Shown here in pieces: positions 12,922-24,882 of a stretch of 64,000 nucleotides of DNA. The notes under the pieces were generated by a model, which saw only the letters and a program-made list of their open reading frames with translations, ran no database searches and was not told where the DNA came from. Source of the DNA: Setoptus koraiensis (taxonomy: Eukaryota; Arthropoda); NCBI GenBank assembly GCA_048013815.1, contig CM106585.1, positions 16,182,001-16,246,000 on the forward strand. Reading direction: 5' to 3'. Every line of letters starts with the position of its first letter. Position 1 is the stretch's first letter. The position numbers and the translations under genes are program-made.

Positions 12922-15900
12922 TCACATTTGACTGGAACGCATATAGCCACCGCCATTGCTGTTATTACCATTATTATTGCCGCTTCTAGATCCATAAATA
13001 GATAATGTTCTTAATTGATTACTATTGCCAGCAGCGTCTTGTTGTGCTCTATTATCTGATGACATGCCATTAACGATGCTAGCGTGGTTGATATCATCTT
13101 CATCACTGTCGGATTGAACGTAGCCTCGGTTTAAATTGCTGTTATTATTATTGTTGTTCATGTTATAGATGGCCTGCTGTTGCTGAGGTGTTTGCATCAT
13201 TATATTCTCGCCTGGCATCATTATTGATTTGCCCCGATCTAGAGTGGATCTATTCCTTCCGCCCCGCTTCACCATATTATTCCTTTGACCTAGAGTCTGC
13301 ATTCTACTTGTATCTTGGCTGTAAATATCGGCTCCTATCTCCGCTCTGAAGTTATGGCGTGCTAAAGCATTGACAGTTTGTCGATTTGGTCTACGTATAC
13401 CACCCAATATCGGTGTGCCTAAACCATTTTGGGTCTGACTTTGTAAATGCTGGATTTGAGTGAATCGTTTCTTGAATGCGACATCCAATGTTCCAATATG
13501 ACGAGGATTCTGGTGACGCCGCTGCAGATTGTAAATGATCTTGCGTTTACCTACTGCTCCTGTCACACCGTACCTGCTGTCGTCGCTCTTATCGTCTTCG
13601 TCGATACCTTTCAATTTTTGCAACTCCCTCGCAACCGCTATCATTTCGTTTCTGCTGATGAGATCGTCATCAGTTGAGTTCTTAGGTGTACACAGAGCTA
13701 TGTCGACTGAGGCCAATATGTGCGACAGGGTACCAAATCTGTGAAATATCATGCCCGCAAATTGTATGACTAGAATGAAAGCAAAGAAGAAAACAAATAC
13801 CAAACCAATTGGCTCCATCTCAAGTTTCTCTTCGAATACAGTGACTTCACCTGTATCAGGATTGATAGTTGTGTTGACTTTCGCCCCAAAGGGCCACTCT
13901 ACATGTATAATATCCTTGTGAAGTTGCATAAGGAAGACGGCCAAGATGAATAGGGAATTCAACATGAATATCGCAAATACCACGCGATTTCTCAATTCTT
14001 TCAATTCATTTGCAACCCTTCCTTGATGTTCTTTGTTAGAATCCAACGGATGCAAATATTTTTCAATAAGCTCTTTCCAAAATTTAGTCTCCTGCTCACT
14101 GAGAAACAGTTGCTCTCCATCCTTGAGATCTTTATCCTCAATCCAAAACGGATTGATCAATTCATCTCGTTCGACTCTATTCTGGAGTTGATGATCAGGG
14201 CTTTTGTTTAATTGCATTTGATCTGAATTTGAATCAAAATCATCATCCATACCATGATCCATTTCTAGCTCTTGACCCATATGCTGCTGGTTGTTACCGA
14301 ACATTCGATTTGATGTTCCTGGTCTGGCCTGTTGATCTCCAAGCGGTTGATATTTGATAGCCCTGGAGCGGCCGTGTTGATCGAATTGATGCGACATTCT
14401 ATTGTGAGGATCGGGTGGAAATAAATATTGCAGTTTACTATTGATTTGATTCAAAGACTCTTCAATGTGAATCAAATGTATCTGCTCCTTATTGGGTTTC
14501 GGGTAGGTGCACAGCATGCATTTGATGAGATTTGCAAAATTGAATGTTATGCTGCCTTCATCTTCGTCGGCGTCCTTCTTATTGAGCAACGCCAATAGAC
14601 CCCCTGATGATGTCTTTTTGGCTAGTTCTTCTTGCTTTCGTTCCTCCTCCAGTTCGGCTTTCGTTTTCTTGGTTTGAACCTCTCTTGTTCCCCAGGAAAC
14701 AACATTGAGATTAATCAAAGAGTATATCATCAATAACAAATACATAGAGGGTACGCATAATAGATATAAAACTATGGGATAGAAACAACTAAATTCTTGA
14801 GGGTGCGCCAATGCTGCAATGAAGAATGAGGCCAGAAGTGATAAGAAGAATATGTTTGTTGGCGATAGTACACTGTCCTCAATCATTTGAATAGCGGTAC
14901 CAACAAAGACGGCCATCATCAGTAATGCGTACACTGCCGACATTATTTGGGCGACTAAAATCTGAACTTCTGATTTGCAAGTAAAACAGATAATCACAAA
15001 TATAAGTAACGGTATTAAGTTGATAACAAACGAATCCCAATTCGATATATGAAACACAGCGTTCATCGCACCAACTAACATGAGGAATATTGTACCAGGT
15101 CCCAGGACCGTACCGAACATCAGCATAGCCTGGTAGATGATGTAGGGTAACGATATGCTGTCGTTGATGGCGACAGTTCTCTTGTAATCGCCAAGTAGAT
15201 CCATAATATTGGCCATGGTCGATGGTGCCCAGCGTCTGCGTTGCGTATAAAATTCACCGAAACCTTCTGGGCAATGAGTGTAAGCATCCGAAGCGGCACT
15301 ATACTCTACCCTGTAGCCTCTCTGAAGAAGTAACGTACACAACCAACGATCTTCGCCTTGATCGTATTGCACATAATGACTAGCCTCTTCTGATTTTTGA
15401 GTATACCTTCTCATGACATTATCGTCCATCAGGGCCTTCGCTCTAAATAACGAAAAACATCCTGGACTACACAAAACACATCCAAACATATGCTCGGTAG
15501 ATTTGTGGAGCCAATGACCAATGGCATACTCAAACTTCTGATACCATACCATTGGTCCGGATCCGACAGGATGAATTCTACCGCAAGCGGCACCAAGATT
15601 TCTATTTTTCTTCATTAGATCCACTAACAATTGTACTGCGTGAGGTCTGAAATTGATATCTCCATCTAGCGTGAGTATGTAGGTATTTTCCGCCATAACA
15701 GCTTTACGACTGACGTCTATCGGAAGCTCCATCAACCTGTGTCCAAGAAGATAGTACATATACATCACTTGAGACCACCTTTTACGATGTCTAATCTTGA
15801 GCTTATCCTTGAGATGAGCGACCAACTTATTTTGTCCAGGCATTATCCATTCTAATCTACCTCCGTACGGTGATGGATACTTTTTTGGCGGCCTCAATCT

Positions 15901-18412
15901 AATATCGCACTGATGAACATTACTGGCGGCTATGTTGATGGCCTCAACAAGTTGTTTGACAAATCTATTGACTTGCATTTGCTCATCATCGTCATCGCTC
16001 AATTCAAAGGCATCGTCGAAGAAAATGTGCACCTCGAACTCATAATAGTCTGGATCTATGATGGCCAGATATTTTTGTGCATTCCTGCGAGCACTTTGAT
16101 CCTCGTCCATTCTGAGAACAGATTTCAACATTTGTGTCATCTCTTCGACAGTCTCGTGCCACATAGTGGCGCAAGCATATATTCGTGTTATATGATCTGT
16201 TGATACGACAACAGCATTGGTGGTGCCTGTTCCGGTGCCATTTGTCAAGGTAGTGGTCTTAGAAGTTTGCCCGGCAGTAGCAGCTCCTTTGGCATCGCTA
16301 CTGTCCATATGCTCACTTATGGTTTCATAATGCTGAGATGGATCTTGGTTGTTATTGTTGTTTGCACTATTGAGATTCATAGTATTAGTGACACGATTGT
16401 CCAAATTCAGGTCCAAATTAACATCTTCCGATTTTATTTCGGTCTCCTCATCACGGCGTCTACTAAGTGCCAACGATTGATCGATTAGAGCACCACAGTA
16501 CATTGGATTGACAAATAATTTGTCCGTAGTGGCCAATCTCTCGCATCTAGGTGTCCATATATGGATTGTGATCCAAGCTTGACTGATGAGCCAAATGAGC
16601 CACATAAATGCATGTATATTTGTAAGTCCATACGTCAGTGTAGCGCTGGCCGGATCTCCGGGTAAACCGTTGACATTAGCTCCAACAAATGGGATTTTAT
16701 GACACGTCCAAAAGATGTAACGTGGTAGATTGTATTGATTTGAGTTGCATCTATCGTCAAAATTTATACCACAGGCCGCTATCAGTAGAGACAGCGTGAC
16801 AGGAACTGTTAATAGAAGAGGGAAGGCGAAACTGAATCTTTGTATACAGATTCGACATGCAAATTTGCCAAATATGTAACACAACCAAGCGGATATGATC
16901 TGCATGCAAATCATATATATGATGGTGTTTGGTGAGCTTGTGAGATAAATTGGATCGTCATCTATTCCAGCCATCATGGAGTTTGCTGCTGTGGCACCAG
17001 CTGCCGCAGAACCTGGCACTGACGATGTGGACGCTACCGACAGGGGTTGGGGCATAGGTAAAGCTGACGATTGAGTCGAGCCAGAACCAAACGATGATGG
17101 TATGGGTGAGTTAGGCGCAAACGATTGTTGATTCAAATCAAGTTTTACTTTCGTCACTAGTATCGAATGTGGACTAAATGAATGTTTGAAGTGTGAGAAA
17201 ATTGGTTTCACTTGGCCGTCTATTAAATATCTTGTGGCTATCATTGTCAATAGAATCAGTGTTATCTTCCAAACGGATACAAATATATAAGTGAAATACC
17301 TTGCCCTATTGAGCTGCTGTTTCATATTAGACAGTCCTCTGATCAAGAAACATGGCGAGTTGGAGTTGACGTAATTCTCCCACCAACCAAATGAGGCCAA
17401 AAATATTGAAAGTGGCATGAGTATTGTTTCAAGGAAATGTTGATTTTGTATTTTAGCACTAGCAAACGGATTATGAGTGTCTTGATAATGTTTCCATGGC
17501 CAAATAACTAGAGCGGATACCTGTGCCAGCAGAGCTAATACGTCGGCTACTGTTTTGAGGCCACGTTGACGATAATCGGTTTGTTTGTTTCGTGATAGGA
17601 TACCAAATAGGCCTGGTACGGAACAGATACAGCTAGTGAACATAGCACCACGGACGACATCTAACGATGGCAGTACGACATAAATAATTATAACCACTCC
17701 AATTGTGTGTAAAGTTTCAAAAAATATCACAGTTAAAAAGGTTGTTTTTGACGGGCGCCTAAACGATTTAAATATACACATACGGGCTGATCTGAAGAAT
17801 GTGAATATCTCTGGAACAATTAAAACAAAGAACAGACCCCAAATCCAGGCAACTCTCTCTGGGTCATCCAAATTGAATTGTGTCTGGTAATGTTTGTCAC
17901 GTTCCAAGCCGGGTATGCCTTGATTGCAAATAGTGACAACTTTCCTTGGCTTAATCATGCTGGTCATCAGCAACACTATTGACTTGGACAATGTGGCACT
18001 GGCTAACACAACGCTGAATGTGATGATATAAGCGAGCGCCTTAATGAGCCTGAGAATGATCTCTATGGACTCGGAGGCCTTGGTCTCGTCCTCATCCTGG
18101 TTTGGGGTTACAAGGAACACGTCCCAGGCCTTCGACTGGGGGTCGCAGTTTGGCTGAATGATGCTCCTGTTGATGAAATGGAAAGAATTGTGAGGTTCGT
18201 TCATAAGCGGATGTGTACGCGGATCGTCATGCCGGTAAACTAAATAGTGTGAGACCAATGACTTACCTGCTGTATCCGTCCTCTCGCTGCGACTGGTTGC
18301 CGCTGTTTGAGTTGTTGGTTGCGGTGGTATTTCTGAAATTGTTCTGGCCCTGCTGATCTTGCTGACTCATGAGTTCATTGTGGTCGTGCTGGAGCAAGTT
18401 GGCTCCGCTCAT
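12922..18412 (-). CDS. CHS1: Chitin synthase, class A (CHS1/krotzkopf verkehrt type)
   Basis: Polytopic plasma-membrane glycosyltransferase (GT2) that polymerises UDP-GlcNAc into cuticular chitin. The 1796-residue model has two exons: 18412-18267, starting [13 protein letters not shown] with an in-frame TAA upstream, and 18166-12922. They are joined across a 100-bp intron (donor GTAAGT, acceptor TTTCATCAACAG, phase 2). An N-terminal multi-membrane block leads to the catalytic domain: CATMWHE near residue 712, LDGD near 884, acceptor-site EDRW near 986 and the processivity signature QRRRW near 1026. SWGTRE, typical of animal chitin synthases, follows near 1208. Next comes a charged [15 protein letters not shown] stretch; a coiled coil here is characteristic of CHS1 rather than gut-type CHS2. 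More membrane segments and an Asn/Gln-rich tail end the protein. A Ser/Pro/Ala-rich loop lies near residues 370-430. Class A assignment is an inference from the coiled coil. Confidence 0.96.
18167..18266 (-). other. Phase-2 intron 1 of chitin synthase (100 bp)
   Basis: On the minus strand CAG|GTAAGT opens and a pyrimidine-rich CTTTCCATTTCATCAACAG closes it. Joining completes an Arg codon (AG+G) and gives [14 protein letters not shown]. Reading through the intron stays open, so a longer N-terminus starting inside it (non-ATG) would be an easy annotation error. Confidence 0.85.
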
Positions 18413-20602
18413 ATTGAGGTCGCTCGTGGATGACTTTTAAGTTAGTTGACACAAGTGTATTAGTGGTGAATTTATATATTCGCGCTACTATAACAATTTC
18501 CGGCAAAATTTCTATTCCAGCCAGATATTGATATTGATTTTGGTCGCCTCTCCCTTCCGAAAGAACTGACACTGGATTGGTCAGTTTGTTGGCACTGGGC
18601 CAATTGTTGTGCCGACTACAGTTGATTTGTGAATTCTATTGATGATCTGAATTTTCCATCATTGATTACATAAGTAGTTGCTGTAGGTGAATGTGGAAGT
18701 TTCATTGGAAGTTCTCGTCGATAAACACAACAATAACATCTCCATATTAACGAGACCCGCTCGGCGACACTATTAACATTTGAGACAATTCTTGTTTCTT
18801 TCTTTCTTCATGGCTCGAGATTTGATGATATCAATTAACGATGCATAGTTATTCATTCGGTCGGTATATTTTGGTGTGTATTATTATTTGGTAAATTATT
18901 GCATTAATTCCACTGTAATCTTGACATTTAATTTTAACTATTAACCCTAACTGTGAATTTTAACTAGTGATTTAATATAGACTCATAAATATATTTTATC
19001 TATTGAATCGCTCAATTAATTGATGCACTCGATCACTGGATTGTCGCCACTGTGTTAACGTTGTTATTCAAATTAGTAATGATTAATAACGATAATGTCC
19101 GATGAGCAATAATAGTTATTGTCGTCGAGTGAATAATCGTCGAACTTTTTGCTGTTAGGCTAAACTTGGTGGATGCCTTTCGCTTGAGGAGGAGACATTT
19201 AGTTCGCTACAAAGTTGCCGACTCGGCTCAACTTGTTAGCATGATCGAACTATAACGCAGCGTTATGTTGATGCTGCTGCTGCTGATGCTCATGCTCATG
19301 ATGATCCATATAAAGGCGATCGAATTTTTGCGCTTTGCTATCCGCCACTCACACAGTTACGTTCGAAATGTGTGTGTGTGTGTGTGCAAATGTGTCTGTC
19401 TGTCTGTTTGTTTGTGTACAAGTCCAACCAACATGATGCGTCCGTCTGTCTGTACGTCTGTCCGCGTCTTGTGTGTGTGTATGCTCGTCTGTATTGAGCC
19501 GCTGAATCGATCAACATGAGCGCTGCATTTCAATAGAAAATTCGTTGGTTCATTTAATTCGAATTTTCAATTCTTTCTCTGTCTCTCTCCCTCTCGTCCC
19601 CTATATGTTATCCCTATCCTATATATATTGCCTCCCTATTATACATTTATGTACGTTTACACTTGCACTGTTGTGGCTGTCGCTGACTGTTGCTGTTGTT
19701 ACCGTTGCTGATGCCGCTGCTGCTACAGCTAAAACTTGAAGGCAGCCGATAGCAACACAAGTGGGTTACCAAAGTGTCCATCATTGGCATGGCAGTGTTT
19801 CGAAGGAATTGAAAATTGAACGAACTAAACCAACTAACACAATGACGAATACGACGGCCACGACGACGCGACCTACATTTCGCGAGCTTGAGATGCGGCA
19901 ACGCCAACAGCGGCGGCTGCGGCCGCGGCCTCATTGCAGCGAAATGATAGTGAATTGTGACTTGCAACTGCCAACAGCATCAGCATCTCATCAAAGCATT
20001 AACCTGTATTCCTACCTGCTTGCCTGTCTATGTTGTGAGTTTTTTTCTTCTCTACCAACCTGTTCAAGCAAGTTAAAAAGTTAAGATAGACGAGCGTCTC
20101 TTTTCTTTCCTCTCTCTATCTCCCTCCCTCCCGCTCTCTCTCTTTCTCTCGCTTTATCTAGATGCACATAACAAGCTATTGCATAGGTGTACACTTTAAA
20201 CGGTCAAGCCGAAATAACGAAGCCAAGGAGGAACGGCCAACGGAAAGAAGCCATTAACTGTGAGCGAAAAGAACGGTCTCAGTGTGAGTCGAGTATAGTT
20301 GCCAGTCTAGTTGTTGTTCTCTCGGCACTGCTCATACATGTACAAGTTTCGGTGCATTGGTACATTCAAAGAAGTTAACGGCGATGAGCAACAAGTCGTC
20401 TAAGAATGTCTCACACAGAGCCTGGCCAAGCACACACATAGGTCTCAGTCGTCGTGTTTCATTGCGTGGCGCCACAACATGAGCTTCGAGCAAAATATGC
20501 TGTTGTACCGGTTGTGGCTGTATTCTCTGACGCAACAAACTGCTCACCTGTTGCGTTAGCTTGTGCCTGAAGATGCTCGCTCTTCGCAACGATATCTGGT
20601 GT

Positions 20603-20624
20603 ACTCTCTCTCTCTCTCTCTCTC
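20603..20624. repeat. (CT)n microsatellite
   Basis: Uninterrupted CT dinucleotides within a broader pyrimidine-rich area. Confidence 0.9.
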
Positions 20625-22995
20625 CCTCTATGAGCGTATAACTGTGAATGTGTTTGTTTAGGGGAATGTGGCCCTAGGCCACCTAGGCTCACACACGTTG
20701 AGTCCTATGTCTGAATTTATCCATTTCTTCTTATATGACTCCAATCTTTCTATTCTCCTCTTGGCAAATGAATTATAAGCCCGTTCTGTCCAATATAAAA
20801 TATTCTCACACACACTCACTATCTCATAGGCTTTAGATGATACACACGCAAGCGCACTTGTCGTAAATAACTGCACACACCTTGTAGAATATGATGTAAT
20901 CACTGAGTGATTCCTTATGAGGTGTGCTGTACAGCATATACAGCCCATCCAGTCGACCAAGAGAAAACTTTATCCAGCAATGATTATTTGTCTCGATAGC
21001 TATCCTACTCTCTCATACGATTATGGTAACCATATATACGTTGATTATGATCATCGTTTTATCGAAGTAGATCCATCATGATATGATGATGGCACATGAT
21101 GGCTATCATCGCAACCATCAACATTATCGACGGCGTGATACTTTACAGTTATCATGATACTTGCAATAACAACTGATACGGAATAAGAATGATAACTCCG
21201 TACTATAGCGTAGGTTTACATCACACACAGCAATAGTGTTGTTATACGCAATTGTGGATACATACAACAGTTTTCAACAGGTCTAAACTCATCAAATATG
21301 CATACTTTGTAGTAGGTGGAATACTGGCGTAGGCCATGCAATTTATATATATTTATATAACAAACGATGCAAATGATTATAGAATAAACGCACACACACA
21401 CACACAAGCACAATAGTGTTGCATCAATTACGCAACTAATGCCGGTGCATGAAATTGTTCTTTGGTGTTCACTTGCTAATTACACCGATCAACTACCTGA
21501 GGCACTTGTGTGTGCTGGCATTAACGCATGTTGATTCGTATTTGTTCGCGTGCGGTCATTTTTCTGCCAATGATTCTTTGTGTGGTCTTCTTCTCGTTTA
21601 TATACCATAATTAGCTCTCTAGCTATCATCGCTTTCTGGCCAATTTCGTCGACTGAGACCGGACAGCAAAGACCAGCGGCAAGTAGAGTAAATATTTTGA
21701 TACATTATGTCTTCAAGGTCTACTTTAGAAGCATCCACTTTTGCGTTAGAAGTTTATGGCTATCTGTTGCTGGTCATAATAATGGCCATTTATCAAACTT
21801 ATCCTTGTGCAACAGTAGCGCCCTAAGAAAATACATGCATCATTATTGTTGCAATGTGAATGCGGTGATGAAACCATAAGAAGAATATTATTATTATTGA
21901 GCGTCCTATTTACAACAATAATAAATAATGATGCGAACAATAAACAGTGGACAACGCTTCGTACCCAAGATTGATTACCTGTTGAGAAATTGCACATTGC
22001 CAAAACAAGATTTATATTCACTCAAAGAGCGACTAGCACGAGCCTGTCTGAAAGCGAGCTGGCCCGCCGGTCGGCCGGCTATAGAAATTTTCTTCTTCTT
22101 ATTTTTTCGCTACTACATGTTGCAAAGAAACTTGGTCATGGCGGAGAGACAAATTAGATTTACCTCATTTAATTTCACGCAGCAACTGTGCATACAAGAT
22201 TGCCAGAATAAGCAGCGATGGAAATAAATCAAATCTAGTCATGTCTGTATCATATTAACATGAAACAGTTATGAGCCACCGCTGTTTCTGTGGCCACGGC
22301 TGCTGTTGCCTGGTGTGTATAAATTGCTTCGATATCCTCATATTAGCCGCTTTTTGAGCACCACGTTCACTACATTCATCTACACACATACAAATTAATT
22401 TTGGCTTCGTTTCTCCGCTTCTTTACCTTGGCAGTGTTCCTTGCCACTGTAGTACTACATGTATACATTAGCCTGCACTGAGGGTACCGCATGATCACGA
22501 AGCGGCAATGGTTTTGCCAAGCGAAGCCTTCTTACGCTTATTAGTTAATATGTGAGTAGTAAAATTATTTACAACTAGTGTAGCAACTTCAATCAGTCCA
22601 TTCATCCAATCTCGAGCACTCAGTTAATCGCAAAATGTGTAGCACAAAAGTAAAGCTAACTGTCCTAACTACATTGGAAGATAATCTCGGTGCAGAAGTC
22701 GTAATCTGTCCAATTAGTTTGGAAGCAAGCAAGTGTGTGCAATGAGCTTCTTTCTTTTTTTGCTCCTCGTATAGTAAATATGATGATGATGATGATAATA
22801 ATGTAATAACCCGGCGCTCCTTGCGCCAACAGCACACACATTCGCTCGCATATAGGAGCCGGCAAATAACAATAAAGAACAATAGTAATAATGACCAAAA
22901 TTAACGTTATAATAGTAGTGGTAGTAGCGGCAAAAGTACGTAGACAGGTGCAGCAATCGGCTCAATATTTTAGTTCGGCATCATCAACAATGTTG

Positions 22996-23020
22996 TATAT
23001 ATATATATATATATATATAT
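22996..23020. repeat. (TA)n microsatellite
   Basis: About twelve TA dinucleotides, self-complementary and so able to form a cruciform. Confidence 0.9.
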
Positions 23021-23930
23021 GTAGGCTCATGCGAGTGGAGAGATGGCGCAAGCCATCAATATATAGTTATCAGCATTTGCGTGAAAAGGGTTTAACCTGT
23101 TTTGTGCCTATTGTTTATTCCTGCGAGCCGGCAGAAGGAGAATCAATTTTTTCGCATCTAGCTTCTTCCCTCTCTCTCCCTCACTGCCTGATCTGACTCT
23201 AGATAAGTCACTCGATTGGTTCGGTGTGGATGGATGGGCAACTGCGCTCGGCAACAATTGACCATGTTATTAATCCTAGTTGGCTTGTCAAAATCACAAA
23301 GCAAAAAGAGATTAAACGATTGCAAACAGGTTGCTCCTACTAAAAGTGTGTGTTTGGTTTATTGATTCATAAATTTGTGCTGAATATCTACCTAATACCT
23401 AGTTTACAAGCTCGGCTAGCCTGTCTTGTAAACTCAAACTGTTACCGAGCTCGCTAATTAGCAACACAAGGTCTTGAAAATAGCGCCGAAACATTTGCCC
23501 CCGCCATGTTCATGCGCTCATAATCGCTCATCACCGCATACATTCCCATGAGCAAAAACATCTATGCTTAAATCCGAGCGAGGGCGGCGCTTGTAGTAAC
23601 ATTTATTATGCAACTCATAGCTACCGCTTGTAAATAGTTACATGTGTGTATTCACTTACGGCCTATGAGCGCGATAAACTTTCGCTATTCACATCCACTT
23701 GCGGATATATTCATACACCGCATATGAATACCAGTATTCTCATTCACACGTGCTTCGGATATCATATGATCTGGCGTCCATTTTATTGCCGGCTCCCTCA
23801 ACAAACCATCGCATCATCTGCAACGAGATTCAATAGGATTATTGGTTTCTGTCTACCGTACAAATCGTACGTGTATATTAACTCAAATACACCACCTTCA
23901 CGAGTGAATGCTCTTAAACGATGATAGAGG

Positions 23931-24854
23931 ATGAACAAATTAGATACCAAGTTGACCAAATTACGATTGACCATCGATCAACTTGAGGAAACACTTGCAA
24001 ATTCAGACTACTATAAATATTCATTCTTGTCAGCACTCAAAGAATGCACTAGGACATTAGAAGAACAACAAAGACAAATATCCAAGATCGTCTGTTATGG
24101 ACTCGGAAATATCAGCTATCCAACCCATTCAAGTCCCAGGTATCAACTCGCTTTGTTGCGACTTTTATGCAAACAACTGGACGCCTTCATTATCGACAAA
24201 ACTATTCTCATCTTTGATCCAGCTTTTGTTCAAGAAGATATAAAACTTTTAGAAAGCTATGATGAACCGAAATTTCTACTCATTCCCGATAATGAACACT
24301 GTGCCAGAGAAGTTGATATCCACGAAGAGGCAGGAGACAGTTGTACGCTCTTTTACATGCCACATTTGTATAAATACTTGTATAATAACCTTTTAGGTGC
24401 AAACTGGTCGGCGGAGAAACTCGGTCGTTTGATCGTCTTCGGTAATAGCTTCAGATCCATGGTCGACAACGAAGTCGATAGGAAGGATATACCTAAAATT
24501 AGATTTTTAGATTACTTGGTAAATGGCTTTTCAAATCAGAAAGGCAGGCCTTCATCTGGCAAGAGAAAGAACAAACACGTGACGAAGAGAAGGAAAGACA
24601 AATTGAGCCAGCACGATCGTGTTAATAGCCTGTTCCTTGAGTCGCCCGTCGATGATTGTGGGTTTCCTAACTGTGGTTTTAATGACCTATCATTCAATTG
24701 GATTGAATGGCAGGCTCTCAAAGAGCTTCCAGCGTCATTATTTGTTGAGACTTCGTATTCAGGATGGCTCATTCAAAGTAATTATGATGATTCATCTGAT
24801 ACTTCAGATGAATCATCATTCAAAATGTTAACAAAATATTCATATGTTGATTAA
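23931..24854 (+). CDS. SRRD: SRR1-domain protein (SRRD family)
   Basis: Member of the SRR1 family, named after plant SENSITIVITY TO RED LIGHT REDUCED 1. The animal relatives have no firmly established biochemistry; links to haem homeostasis and circadian input have been proposed. The 307-residue protein is one exon. ATG 23931 has an in-frame TAG six bases upstream, so the start is firm. The SRR1 core is plain: VCYGLGNISY at 54-63, RYQLALLRLL at 70-79, IFDPAF at 94-99, LFYMPH at 140-145 and VFGNSF at 169-174, in the family order. A basic insert near 205-225 (GKRKNKHVTKRRKDK) could be a nuclear signal, and the FNDLSFNWIE segment near 257-266 matches the family's C-terminal FNDTSLHWF-type motif. 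The acidic Ser-rich tail is encoded by an inverted repeat. Its stop lies 28 bp from the converging BIN3 stop, and ATTAAA overlaps the stop at 24854-24859. Confidence 0.93.
   Translation: MNKLDTKLTKLRLTIDQLEETLANSDYYKYSFLSALKECTRTLEEQQRQISKIVCYGLGNISYPTHSSPRYQLALLRLLCKQLDAFIIDKTILIFDPAFVQEDIKLLESYDEPKFLLIPDNEHCAREVDIHEEAGDSCTLFYMPHLYKYLYNNLLGANWSAEKLGRLIVFGNSFRSMVDNEVDRKDIPKIRFLDYLVNGFSNQKGRPSSGKRKNKHVTKRRKDKLSQHDRVNSLFLESPVDDCGFPNCGFNDLSFNWIEWQALKELPASLFVETSYSGWLIQSNYDDSSDTSDESSFKMLTKYSYVD
24784..24819. repeat. 16-bp-arm inverted repeat with 4-nt loop at the 3' end of the SRR1-gene coding region
   Basis: Left arm 24784-24799 (ATGATGATTCATCTGA) and right arm 24804-24819 (TCAGATGAATCATCAT) are perfect complements around TACT. 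It encodes the acidic SSDTSDESS tail and sits about 35 nt before the stop codon. Confidence 0.9.
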
Positions 24855-24882
24855 TTAAATAGATGTACTGTTTTATATATTT
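24855..24882. other. 28-bp tail-to-tail gap between SRR1-gene and BIN3 stop codons
   Basis: The two coding regions end 28 bp apart on opposite strands, so any normal 3' UTR of one transcript must run into the coding region of the other. Confidence 0.9.

Larger units (their letters stand above)
18413..23930. other. 5.5-kb gene-free region upstream of chitin synthase and of the SRR1 gene
   Basis: Divergent intergenic region. The first kilobase (18.4-19.2 kb) is AT-rich and should contain the chitin synthase 5' UTR and promoter. From 19.2 to 23.9 kb come CT-rich tracts (20100-20160), GT/CA tracts, a TA tract and an ATGATGG-rich segment near 21060-21150. Open frames are short and lack recognisable domains. 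Confidence 0.5.

Noticed and set aside
18166..18258. Chitin synthase N-terminus starting inside the intron ([11 protein letters not shown]...)
   Set aside because: It would need a non-ATG start and reads through a good donor/acceptor pair; the two-exon model has an ATG with an upstream stop.
20658..20960. 100-codon frame on the - strand with a Lys/Arg-rich middle
   Set aside because: No homology recognised, no splice context with chitin synthase and no neighbouring exon.
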